From JADFNO01 sp965369945 (GTDB lineage: Bacteria > Planctomycetota > Phycisphaerae > Phycisphaerales > SM1A02): a DNA stretch of 12,727 nt. Position numbers and translations under genes: made by a program. The DNA lies in assembly GCA_965369945.1 (NCBI GenBank), contig CBDUST010000112.1, forward strand, positions 1 to 12,727, read 5' to 3'. This document shows positions 1 to 6,700 of the stretch, in pieces; the first letter of the stretch is position 1, and every line of letters starts with the position of its first letter. The notes beneath the pieces were generated by a model. It made no database searches and was not told the DNA's origin. It saw nothing but the letters and a program-made list of their open reading frames with translations.

Positions 1-474
1 ACAAAGAAGAAGTGGCCGACAAAGCACGACAACATTTTACTGTACGTCAAGAACCCGAACGATTACATTTTCAATTCAGAGGAAATTGAGCGAATACCTT
101 ATATGGCACCGGGGCTCGTGGGACCTGAGAAAGCTGCAAGAGGGAAGCTCCCGACGGATACCTGGTGGCACACGATCGTTCCGACAAACGGGAAAGAAAA
201 AACCGGTTATCCCACTCAAAAGCCGGTCGGCGTGCTGACACGCATCATCCAGGCCTCTTCTTCCCGGGACAATCTTGTGCTGGACTTCTTCGCCGGAAGT
301 GGGACCGTCGGCGAGGTGTGTCTAGCGCTGGGCAGAAGATTCATCCTGATCGACGAGAGTACTCAAGCGCTGGAAGTGATGGCGCGACGTTTCGATGGTA
401 GGAACGAGATCGAGTGGGAAGGATTTGATCCCACCCCACACCAGACCGGGCATCTTCAGGCGGTTCTATTCTAG
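1..474 (+). CDS. Site-specific DNA methyltransferase, beta class (C-terminal part)
   Basis: This is the 3' end of an N6-adenine/N4-cytosine DNA methyltransferase that transfers methyl from S-adenosylmethionine. The frame is open from base 1, so the start is outside the window; 157 residues are visible. Visible residues 97-102 read FAGSGT, the SAM-binding motif I, preceded by VLDF. Upstream lies the GYPTQKP stretch typical of the N6_N4_Mtase family. Motif I near the C-terminus means the catalytic (D/N)PP(Y/W) motif should lie N-terminal, outside the window, which is the beta-class order. After motif I, the segment RRFILIDESTQAL fits motif II. The stop lies 13 bp before a nuclease-like gene, which suggests a type II restriction-modification pair. 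The first 60 bases are only 45% G+C, which may hint at transfer. The target sequence cannot be read from this part. An orphan or type III Mod subunit is less likely because the neighbour is small. Confidence 0.9.
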   Translation, partial: TKKKWPTKHDNILLYVKNPNDYIFNSEEIERIPYMAPGLVGPEKAARGKLPTDTWWHTIVPTNGKEKTGYPTQKPVGVLTRIIQASSSRDNLVLDFFAGSGTVGEVCLALGRRFILIDESTQALEVMARRFDGRNEIEWEGFDPTPHQTGHLQAVLF

Positions 475-487
475 GTAGAGGCGCAAG

Positions 488-1078
488 ATGGCGAATCCAA
501 CCGATCCACAATGGGCTCGCTTCCTCAATTACATGGACAGAGAGGTGCGCTCTCAATGCAAAACGCAGCGAGCTTCCTTAACTGGTGGTCCGTTCGAATG
601 GCTCCAGATGCTGAGCGGTTCTGTCTTCGGCAATAAGGTTGGCGATCTTGCCGTCAGGTTTTTCCTTCAGGACGAGATGGCGAAAAGAACAGATAAGGGA
701 CATGATTTCATCTTTCGCGGCAAGCGTGTCGAGCTGAAGACCGGTGTTGAGCATTCGACACCAGGCGTTTACCTCTTTCAGCAGATACGCCCGCAGGACG
801 ACTGGACGGACTTACTCTGCCTAGGTTTCGCAGTTGAACGTCTCGACGTTTATGTCTTTTCTCGCGAGTTCGTTGAATCAGCTATCGCACGTTGGAGCAC
901 CGATGGAGCGAGCGTAATCACCCCACAACACGGAGGTGCACGATCTCGTCGCCCAGGAACAACGCCGGACACATTCTGGATGTGGACCAAACCCGAAGGG
1001 GAAGAGGTGCTCCGGCCGTACCGCTCACATTTCGACTCGACGGGATGGCATGGCCGGAGGCTGCAAGACTCGCTCTGA
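488..1078 (+). CDS. Putative type II restriction endonuclease, PD-(D/E)XK fold
   Basis: A 196-residue protein that probably cuts DNA as partner of the methyltransferase just upstream. The clearest evidence is G71-H-D73 followed by the strand KRVELKTG, which gives D73...E82-L-K84, the metal-binding layout of the PD-(D/E)XK superfamily. The helix before it (GDLAVRFFLQ, from residue 52) and the strand after it (YLFQQIRPQDDWTDLLCLGF) match the rest of the nuclease core. The FQQIRP...LCLG pattern recalls small restriction-enzyme-like proteins, but that is from memory. The ATG has an AGAGG ribosome site about 7 bp upstream and the gap to the methylase is 13 bp, so the two are probably co-transcribed. 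The end of the core and the C-terminus are unrecognised. Enzymatic activity and target are inference; a DNA repair or Vsr-like nuclease is an alternative. Confidence 0.72.
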   Translation: MANPTDPQWARFLNYMDREVRSQCKTQRASLTGGPFEWLQMLSGSVFGNKVGDLAVRFFLQDEMAKRTDKGHDFIFRGKRVELKTGVEHSTPGVYLFQQIRPQDDWTDLLCLGFAVERLDVYVFSREFVESAIARWSTDGASVITPQHGGARSRRPGTTPDTFWMWTKPEGEEVLRPYRSHFDSTGWHGRRLQDSL

Positions 1079-1294
1079 GTAGAGGCGCACGATTTGGCCA
1101 CACCCGCGTCAATCGTTGCCTCGAAAGCCAGTGGCAGAACTGGCGACCCCGCCGAATCAACCCGCTTTGGCAAGGCTGGCGGTGAAGAAGAGTCGAGCAG
1201 TTGCCCCGAACAGCCTACCGTTGGCCGGTTTGCGAATGTGAATACCCGTTTTTGAAACCCGTGACGCACGCACCTGTGACCCTGGTTCGACCCC
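1079..1294. other. Intergenic spacer with a repeated 11-mer and a small hairpin
   Basis: This 216-bp spacer opens with GTAGAGGCGCA (1079-1089), identical to 475-485, so the same 11-mer follows the stop of both restriction-modification genes. At 475 it contains the ribosome site of the nuclease gene. Here it precedes a TTG-started frame of 53 codons (1094-1255) that I do not consider convincing. A 6-bp perfect hairpin, GCCAGT/ACTGGC, lies at 1127-1144 but has no T-tract. No clear promoter or strong ribosome site for the next gene was found. Confidence 0.4.
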
Positions 1295-1918
1295 ATGCCC
1301 CTGATCATCGACACCTACAACGTGCTGCATACGACCGGCATTCTCCCGCCTGAGATGGCTGGAATCGACCTTGGTGGGCTCATCCGCCTCATCTCGTCCA
1401 GCCGGTATCGCCGGCAACTCGTGACGCTGGTCTGTGACGGCACGGGGCCGGGGCCCGCGTCGTCAGGCCTGCCACGGACGATCGCCATCCGATTCTCCGG
1501 CCCCGATCGTGAGGCGGACGACCTGATTCTGGAGTTGATCGAGCGGGCCACGGACCGTCGGCGGATCACGGTGGTCACGTCCGATCGAGCTGTGGTCAAC
1601 GCTGCCCGCAAGCGGCGTTGTGCCACGCTTTCATCACCCGCCTTTCTTGAGCGGCTGCTTGGCGATGCTCGAACCAGACCCAGGCCGGTCGACGATCGGC
1701 CAACCGGTCAGTTGGACGCGAAGCGGGTCGACCAGTGGATCGAGCGGTTTGGGTTAGCTGAAACAGAGCTGATCAAACCCGCTACGGCTGATCCAAAGGA
1801 CCTGGAGGCATCATCGCTTCCCGACGACGTTATTCGCGAGGCGGAGGAAATGCTGGAACAAGATCGCGGCGACGACACGGCCGAGTTACCGAAACGCACA
1901 CCACCCTCACCGGATTAG
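1295..1918 (+). CDS. YacP-like NYN-domain ribonuclease
   Basis: A 207-residue protein with an N-terminal NYN (PIN-like) nuclease domain of the YacP/Rae1 type (DUF901), a family that cleaves RNA using Mg2+; Rae1 does so on ribosomes in Bacillus. The acidic pocket is visible: D6 and N9 in the strand LIIDTYNVLH, D48 in VCDG, D71 and D75/D76 in GPDREADDLI, and D97 in VVTSDRAV. Residues 1 to about 125 form the domain. The remainder is acidic, low in hydrophobics and probably a flexible tail. No signal peptide is present, so it should be cytoplasmic. The ATG has no obvious Shine-Dalgarno sequence, but the protein starts exactly where the family's first beta strand begins, which supports this start. 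The substrate is unknown. The next gene begins 48 bp downstream, so one transcript is possible although the functions look unrelated. Confidence 0.85.
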   Translation: MPLIIDTYNVLHTTGILPPEMAGIDLGGLIRLISSSRYRRQLVTLVCDGTGPGPASSGLPRTIAIRFSGPDREADDLILELIERATDRRRITVVTSDRAVVNAARKRRCATLSSPAFLERLLGDARTRPRPVDDRPTGQLDAKRVDQWIERFGLAETELIKPATADPKDLEASSLPDDVIREAEEMLEQDRGDDTAELPKRTPPSPD

Positions 1919-1966
1919 ACGCAAACTCGATTGGTGACCTGCGGTCGCCAGGGATACGATCCAGCG

Positions 1967-2527
1967 ATGAACGTAGCTACATATCACACGATCCTTTGGG
2001 TGATGTTGGGGACATTGAGCGCAACCCTTGTGGGATGCGACTCGACCGAGCTGCCTGTGGAAACAACCAGACGGCCTGCGCCACGGGCATCTACCCCGTC
2101 TCCCTGGCAGATTGCCAATGGCTCAGCCCAAGTAGCTGTAGCACAGGAAGCGGATGACCCGGAGCTGGCTCAGGCGATCACAGAGGCTCGCAACACTGTC
2201 GATCAGGCTCGTGAGCGCTGGTTGAACTCGACCGTAGAATCGCGATCGCAATGGACCGTGAAGTGGGCTGCACCAAACGTGGCTGGCGGCGTCGAGCATG
2301 TGTGGATCAAACCGATCCTTTATTGGTCGACCTTTCGGATCGAAGGGTTGCTCGCCAGCCCACCTCAGACCGAATTGGCCTCGGGTAAGGGCTTCGGTGA
2401 GCCTGTGAGTTTCCCCGTCCAAGAGCTTTCGGACTGGGTCTACCTGATCGACGGCCGTATCGACGGCGAGCACGAAGGCGGGTTTACCGTCAAGCTGCTG
2501 GAGCAACGTTACGGCCAACCCGACTGA
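1967..2527 (+). CDS. DUF2314 (YegJ-like) lipoprotein
   Basis: A 186-residue predicted lipoprotein. The N-terminus is a hydrophobic signal ending in the lipobox L21-V-G-C24 and followed by D25; in enterobacteria Asp at +2 favours inner-membrane retention, but the rule may not hold here. After a Pro/Thr-rich linker, residues from about 60 to 184 match DUF2314: an AITEARNTVDQARERW helix, the EHVWIKP strand, RIEGLL, then VQELSDWVYLIDGRIDGEHEGGFTV. The function of DUF2314 is not established. A frame open further upstream with a TTG at 1931 would add 12 residues before the signal peptide; I chose the ATG at 1967 because it puts the positive/hydrophobic/lipobox order right at the N-terminus. Its stop codon directly abuts the ATG of the pseudokinase-PilZ gene, suggesting translational coupling. 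Confidence 0.82.
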   Translation: MNVATYHTILWVMLGTLSATLVGCDSTELPVETTRRPAPRASTPSPWQIANGSAQVAVAQEADDPELAQAITEARNTVDQARERWLNSTVESRSQWTVKWAAPNVAGGVEHVWIKPILYWSTFRIEGLLASPPQTELASGKGFGEPVSFPVQELSDWVYLIDGRIDGEHEGGFTVKLLEQRYGQPD

Positions 2528-4426
2528 ATGACGCCGACCGACTGGGCCGATAAGCCAACGGAGGCGGCCGGGGTTCCGGTGCGCTGCGACTCCTCTTATC
2601 GCAACCGGGAGCGATGTGCCGGTCGCAAAGTGGACACCAGGCTGGTGCCGACACTCGTGGCTCCGGTCGAACAGAGGCTGTTGGCTGTGTCAAGAGCGGA
2701 CGACCCAAGAAAAATCACCCGCTCGATCCAGGTGCTGGATCAGGAAGTGGTCGACGATCTAGCCCAGACGATCGAGGCGGTGATCGAGGATTTTCGCCAG
2801 GCGGCCAGCAAGTTGACGGAAATGCTCGATCAGGCCCAGTGCAGCCGCGGCGAGGCCGAGCAAGCGTCGGCCAAGCTGGAGCAGCGACTCGGCCTGGGTG
2901 TTCGTCTGCTCAAGGGGCTCGAAGAACGAACGAAGATGATCGGGGCCGCGACGACGGACCTGGACGAGCGACAGCGCCGCACCGAAGAAGCAGAAGCCCG
3001 GCTCCAGCAGCAGTTTGCTGAGTTTGATAATCGACTCGATGCCACCGTTGCGCGGTTCGAACGACACACAGCCAACACGAGCGAGACGATGCTGAATCGA
3101 GCCTCAGCCGTGGCTCAGATCGCCGAGAACGCAGAGATCAACGTGGCGCTGATGGCTCGACGGATCGCGGAAGCGCTGGCCGACGTAAGGCGGAAGCCGC
3201 AGATCGATGCGCCCCAGCAGGCGGGACCGCCGGCCGTGAGTGATGTCGAAGATACCCCCAATCGTCACGAATCCGAGAATCCGGTTCAGGCCGGCCCAGT
3301 CCCGACCTCAGCCGCAATTATGGATGATCTGGTTTCGTCCAAGACCATGTTGGAAGACGAGTTGGATGCGTTGTCGGCACGGTGCGACAGTCTGAAGCAG
3401 GCACGACAAGGCGCGCTTGCGTCGCGAGAAGATTCCAAGCAATTCCTCACGGAGATGTCCAGTGAGTTACTCACGCCGATCGACAGTGTGATCAGCATGA
3501 TCGAGCTATTGCGCGACACCAAGCTTAATGACAAGCAACAGCGCTACCTCAAAACGGCCGAGTTTGCGCTGGATGCGCTCTCGAGTTTGGTGGAAAGCGT
3601 TCCGGACCTGCCGCACATCGACAACGGCGGGATCGCGCTCGAGACCTCGGCGTTCGACGTGTGCTCGACGGTACAGCAGGCCGTAGACATGCTCACACCG
3701 GGCGCGAGCAAGAAGGGGATCGAGCTGGTCCATCGCGTTGCCTCGGAGGTTCCGGGACTTGTCCAGGGCGATCCCGGTCGGCTGCGCCAGGTCTTGCTGT
3801 ACGCGATGAACCGCGCGATCAAGTTCGCCGAGCAGGGTGAAGTGAGTGTGGACGTCGCCGTCGATCACAAGACTCACTCCCACACAACACTTCGGTTCCA
3901 GTTGAGGCACGAGGGAACGGCGATCCCCGAATCGATGACCGCGGCTGGATTTCACGGTGATACCGAACCCGATGGCCGTGCCGGGTTCGGGTTGACCATT
4001 TGCGGGAAGCTTGTGGAACTCATGCGCGGCGAGTTCGGAGTCCAGACCGACCAAGACAAACGCGGTTTCACTATCTGGTTCACGGTCACCCTGACCAAGC
4101 CGTCTGAACCGAGCGACGATCGGCGGGCGCACGCCCGCTTCCAACAAGAAGCGCTGACATGCAATCTCGGTGAAGTCATCGACCTGTCGCTCGGGGGAAT
4201 GCATATCCGCCGCACTCGCCCTGTCAAGGACAAACACGTCGAGGTCCAGCTAACCTACGAGGGCGAGACGATGACGGTGCAGGCCGAGATCGTGCGATCG
4301 AAAAAGGTCGGCTTCCGCAAGCACGAACTCGGGCTGCGGTTCCTCGATGTCGATCCGGAGACAGCCAAGCAGCTCACACGCGTGTCGCTCACTCACGGGG
4401 TTCGGCACATACTCGGCGATGAATAA
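2528..4426 (+). CDS. Degenerate histidine kinase (pseudokinase) with C-terminal PilZ domain
   Basis: A 632-residue soluble protein with no membrane segment. Residues about 65-225 and 265-300 are rich in E, Q, R, A and L and look like coiled coil. Residues 305-360 resemble a DHp helix, FLTEMSSELLTP, where the usual MSHELRTP has lost its phospho-acceptor His (S312) and the following Arg (L315). Residues 373-522 resemble a HATPase_c domain, but the metal-binding Asn of the N box is R429 (NRAIKF), an earlier conserved Asn is Y425, and the G1 Asp is H461 (HEGTAIP); the G2 region GFGLTIC is partly kept. Residues 530-625 form a PilZ domain with intact RRxxxR (R532, R533, R537) and DxSxxG (D552, S554, G557), the c-di-GMP-binding motifs. 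It therefore probably binds c-di-GMP and acts as a scaffold or effector. The start is uncertain: there is no Shine-Dalgarno, only coupling through TGAATG, and the first 60 residues are unrecognised. Confidence 0.85.
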   Translation: MTPTDWADKPTEAAGVPVRCDSSYRNRERCAGRKVDTRLVPTLVAPVEQRLLAVSRADDPRKITRSIQVLDQEVVDDLAQTIEAVIEDFRQAASKLTEMLDQAQCSRGEAEQASAKLEQRLGLGVRLLKGLEERTKMIGAATTDLDERQRRTEEAEARLQQQFAEFDNRLDATVARFERHTANTSETMLNRASAVAQIAENAEINVALMARRIAEALADVRRKPQIDAPQQAGPPAVSDVEDTPNRHESENPVQAGPVPTSAAIMDDLVSSKTMLEDELDALSARCDSLKQARQGALASREDSKQFLTEMSSELLTPIDSVISMIELLRDTKLNDKQQRYLKTAEFALDALSSLVESVPDLPHIDNGGIALETSAFDVCSTVQQAVDMLTPGASKKGIELVHRVASEVPGLVQGDPGRLRQVLLYAMNRAIKFAEQGEVSVDVAVDHKTHSHTTLRFQLRHEGTAIPESMTAAGFHGDTEPDGRAGFGLTICGKLVELMRGEFGVQTDQDKRGFTIWFTVTLTKPSEPSDDRRAHARFQQEALTCNLGEVIDLSLGGMHIRRTRPVKDKHVEVQLTYEGETMTVQAEIVRSKKVGFRKHELGLRFLDVDPETAKQLTRVSLTHGVRHILGDE

Positions 4427-4449
4427 CTGAATATCTCACCGCAAAGATT

Positions 4450-4487
4450 CACAGTCCTGGTCGCTTCAGTGACCGGGACGCACTGTG
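4450..4487. terminator. Hairpin between convergent genes, candidate terminator
   Basis: A 9-bp stem, GTCCTGGTC (4454-4462) with GACCGGGAC (4471-4479), has one G-U pair and an 8-nt loop. It can be extended by CACA/TGTG across a small bulge. It lies 23 bp after the stop of the PilZ gene and downstream of pdxH on the other strand, so it could serve both. Neither side carries a real T-tract, so rho-independent function is uncertain. Confidence 0.4.
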
Positions 4488-4605
4488 CAAAACGATCAGC
4501 GCGCGATGCGCGTAAGTCGCTCGCAGGCAAAGTCGCGGCGGCTTGCTTCGATCTCAAACCACATGCCTTGTTTTTCTCTCACCCTCGATACCTTGATGCC
4601 GCTCG

Positions 4606-5202
4606 TCACGGATACAATCGCTGCGCGCTCCAGCCGCCCTGTTCGTTGCGTGTGTAGGCGATTCGATCGTGCAAGCGCGCGTCGCGGCCCTGCCAGAATT
4701 CGATGCGATCGAGACTGACGCGATACCCACCCCAATACGGCGGGCGGGGTATGTCGCCACCGGCGTACCGCCCGGCTACTTCCAATACTCGCGCATCCAG
4801 TACGGCCCGGCTCTCGACCGGCTGCGATTGCTCGCTGGCCCATGCTCCGATCTGAGCCTCGCGCGGTCGCTTGGCGAAGTAGGAGTCTGAAAGCGCATCG
4901 TCTACCTCCGTGACGCGCCCCTCGATCAGCACCTGCCGGCGCTCCGGATCCCAGTAAAGCAGCAGCGACGCATAAGGCGTGGCGTGGAGCGCTCTGCCCT
5001 TGCGGCTGCTGCGATTCGTGTAGAACACAGCCCCGTCGTCGTCGAACTGTTTCAGCAGAACGATACGGGCTGAGGGCCGACCGTCGGGGTCCACCGTCGC
5101 CAAGGTCATCGCGTGCGGATTCTCTCGACCAGGTTGCCGGGCCTCGAGGAGCCAAGTGTTGACCTGGGCCGCCGGATCGTTTGGAGGGTTGTCGAAGTCC
5201 AT
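4606..5202 (-). CDS. pdxH: Pyridoxamine 5'-phosphate oxidase
   Basis: A 198-residue FMN enzyme that oxidises pyridoxine or pyridoxamine 5'-phosphate to pyridoxal 5'-phosphate with O2, the last step of vitamin B6 salvage, in the cytoplasm. Family landmarks are in order: the FMN-binding R46-IVLLK51, YTN at 61-63, R67-SRKG, LLYWDPERRQVLIEGRV, YFAKRPREAQIGAWAS at 108-123, and the PLP-contacting WQGRDARLHDR at 170-180. The C-terminus RLYP matches the usual R-L-x-P ending. The start at 5202 is supported by an AAGGGA ribosome site about 8 bp upstream; the frame stays open further upstream but those residues do not look like the family. It is somewhat shorter than the E. coli enzyme (218 residues), mainly at the N-terminus. 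It is a single gene, divergent from the membrane protein at 5409 and convergent with the PilZ gene. Confidence 0.96.
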   Translation of the reverse strand: MDFDNPPNDPAAQVNTWLLEARQPGRENPHAMTLATVDPDGRPSARIVLLKQFDDDGAVFYTNRSSRKGRALHATPYASLLLYWDPERRQVLIEGRVTEVDDALSDSYFAKRPREAQIGAWASEQSQPVESRAVLDARVLEVAGRYAGGDIPRPPYWGGYRVSLDRIEFWQGRDARLHDRIAYTRNEQGGWSAQRLYP

Positions 5203-5277
5203 AGCGGTTTCCCTTGGGTTCAGGTCGAATGAGGCCGGGCGGCGGGCACGAAACTTGGCACGCAGCGCGGCTGGACC

Positions 5278-5290
5278 CGATACTATAAAG
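5278..5290. promoter_or_regulatory. AT-rich box in the pdxH divergent spacer, possible -10
   Basis: The only TATA-like stretch in the 5203-5408 spacer reads CGATACTATAAAG. On the minus strand it contains TATAGT, about 80 bp before the pdxH start. On the plus strand it contains TACTAT/TATAAA, about 120 bp before the 5409 gene. No -35 box at a good distance is clear on either strand, so this is only a candidate. Confidence 0.2.
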
Positions 5291-5321
5291 AGCGTGGCCG
5301 CCCGTTGCCTTTGAAGCACGG

Positions 5322-5344
5322 GCAAACCAAGTTGTGGGGTTTGC
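5322..5344. repeat. Perfect 7-bp inverted repeat in the pdxH/membrane protein spacer
   Basis: GCAAACC (5322-5328) and GGTTTGC (5338-5344) are perfect inverted arms around a 9-bp centre. The site lies in the leader of the gene at 5409 and upstream of pdxH, so it could be an operator or an mRNA hairpin. There is no T-tract. The arms are short enough that chance is possible. Confidence 0.35.
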
Positions 5345-5408
5345 ACGGCTCGAGGGATTTGTGGGCGAGGTCCGGTTCGCTGTCGGATCGGTCGCAGGAG
5401 AGCCGTTC

Positions 5409-6143
5409 ATGCACGAGACTCGCAATTTTGTCGTCGTGTTGGTCCTGATCGCATCGAGCGTCTGGGCCATCGTTGCGTGGTTTATCCTGGGTCTGGACAT
5501 CGCTTTCAGTGCGCTACAGAGATTTTCCTCGCTCATTTTGATTGTCGCCAGCGCGGCCTGGCTCTTTTATGCACTGAAAGTCGAGGACAAGATGCCGGAC
5601 CATCTGCGCAATGTACTCGGTGACATCTACTACGACGCGGACGGGCTCTCATTCATGCCCATGGTTCGTTCTAATCAGAATCAAGCGGAGTTGAGCCTTT
5701 ACTACCAGAATCGCTACGAGAACCCAGTCGAGGCGATCGTACACCTCCGCCCGCCTCAGGACAGCTTCGTCATACGCCCGGGCATGCGTGATGTCCACTT
5801 TGCCTTCAAGGTCGCCGGCGGCGACTTCGGCGTGATACATCAGCCCATCGCCGTACCCGCGCATCTTCAGGGCGACGTCGTGAACGTGCAACTGGCCGCC
5901 GCGAGCTGGTATCCGCGCAGCCACGGCGCACGCCTACGCAAGCGCATCGGTCTGCCTTGTGGCTCCCTCGATGTCGATTGGGGCGGCGCGGCGTTCAAAA
6001 CCGGCGTGCACGAAAGCTCCGGTGAAATCGAGCTGCACAACCCCGCCACCTTGCACCTATCCATGCCCGTCGAGGTTGCCGAAGGCGTAACGGGCGAGAA
6101 GTCATGGAAACAGGAACAACTCGTCCCCGGCGAAGTGGGGTGA
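5409..6143 (+). CDS. Conserved-looking membrane protein with two N-terminal helices, unknown function
   Basis: I do not recognise this 244-residue protein. Residues 6-29 (NFVVVLVLIASSVWAIVAW...) and about 40-58 (SSLILIVASAAWLFYAL) are hydrophobic helices joined by a short loop. The remaining ~185 residues are soluble, with alternating strand-like segments (AELSLYYQN, EAIVHLRPP, FVIRPGM, VNVQLAAASWY, GEIELHNPATLHLSMPVEV) that suggest a beta-sandwich. The N-terminus carries both charge signs, so topology is ambiguous; with a cytoplasmic N-terminus the domain would also be cytoplasmic. The ATG at 5409 is chosen because AGGAG lies 8 bp upstream; a GTG at 5334 would add 25 residues lacking such a site. 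The gene is divergent from pdxH and its end meets the lipoprotein gene at 6186 head-on, 42 bp apart. Codon use and strong ribosome site make it a real gene. Confidence 0.8.
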   Translation: MHETRNFVVVLVLIASSVWAIVAWFILGLDIAFSALQRFSSLILIVASAAWLFYALKVEDKMPDHLRNVLGDIYYDADGLSFMPMVRSNQNQAELSLYYQNRYENPVEAIVHLRPPQDSFVIRPGMRDVHFAFKVAGGDFGVIHQPIAVPAHLQGDVVNVQLAAASWYPRSHGARLRKRIGLPCGSLDVDWGGAAFKTGVHESSGEIELHNPATLHLSMPVEVAEGVTGEKSWKQEQLVPGEVG

Positions 6144-6185
6144 ATAGCACGATTCAACGGCACCGCAACAACGCCTTCAGTTGGG

Positions 6186-6620
6186 CTAGCCGCTGAGCTC
6201 GTCGATACGCGCCATGGCTTGACCGTAAACAACTGGAATCTGTTTCATCAGTCCGGCCAAATCTTTCTGCAGTGATGCGGCTCTATCTTCATCTGCGTTG
6301 GCAAGATCTGCGATTTTCCGGCGCGCGTTGGCAAACAAGCCGTCAAGCTTGTAGATCAGCTTGTCAAGTTGCTCATCTGAAAGCGTCTTGGCGGTCGCCT
6401 TGGCGGCGTCAACTTTGGACTGTTCTGTTTCAAGCTGACTCTCGTACTCTTTTTTCGCAGCTTCGATCGCTTTGCTTGCCGCCTCGCTCATGCCTGACTG
6501 CAAACCACCTGCGAGATCATCAGGCATCGCCGTGGCGTCGCCGTTCCCGTCCCCACCGCTACAGCCGCAAAGCAGTAGTGTCGTCGCGATGGCACAGATC
6601 AATCGTCTTTGAGCGTACAT
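6186..6620 (-). CDS. Small coiled-coil lipoprotein, unknown function
   Basis: A 144-residue predicted lipoprotein. The signal MYAQRRLICAIATTLLLCGC has positive charges, a hydrophobic core and the lipobox L17-C-G-C20, followed by S21, which in proteobacteria would favour the outer membrane. A Gly/Asp-rich linker follows. From about residue 45 the protein is Ala/Glu/Lys/Leu-rich and almost surely helical, with two long amphipathic segments (about 46-80 and 85-140) that may form a coiled-coil hairpin. No enzyme motif is visible. AAGGAG stands about 8 bp before the ATG. The DUF442 lipoprotein gene ends 80 bp upstream on the same strand, so the pair may be one transcript. The family is not recognised. 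Confidence 0.82.
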   Translation of the reverse strand: MYAQRRLICAIATTLLLCGCSGGDGNGDATAMPDDLAGGLQSGMSEAASKAIEAAKKEYESQLETEQSKVDAAKATAKTLSDEQLDKLIYKLDGLFANARRKIADLANADEDRAASLQKDLAGLMKQIPVVYGQAMARIDELSG

Positions 6621-6644
6621 GCTCTTCTCCTTGGTTTGAGCACA

Positions 6645-6657
6645 GTGCCAAAGGCAC
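6645..6657 (-). other. Short hairpin in the leader of the small lipoprotein gene
   Basis: GTGCC (6645-6649) and GGCAC (6653-6657) form a perfect 5-bp stem with a 3-nt loop between the DUF442 gene stop (6701) and the lipoprotein start (6620). No T-tract follows on the minus strand. It may be a weak attenuator or an mRNA-processing or stabilising hairpin, or have no role. Confidence 0.25.
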
Positions 6658-6700
6658 GTTGGCGGTCATTGTACCGTCGCTGAAGATCGCTGCGCCAGGC

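Noticed and set aside
1094..1255. A TTG-started 53-codon frame behind the second GTAGAGGCGCA
   Set aside because: The ribosome-site-like 11-mer is suggestive, but the Gly/Ser/Ala/Glu-rich product has no feature and the start codon is weak.
850..1314. Overlapping frames on both strands at the end of the nuclease gene and the following spacer
   Set aside because: They cross a gene boundary and look like chance frames rich in Arg, Ser and Cys.
3506..4237. A 243-codon minus-strand frame inside the pseudokinase gene
   Set aside because: It is antisense to a protein with clear HATPase-like and PilZ regions, and shows no motifs of its own.
4496..5536. A 346-codon minus-strand frame across pdxH
   Set aside because: It overlaps the whole of pdxH in another frame and has an Arg/Ser/Gly-rich composition with no recognisable domain.
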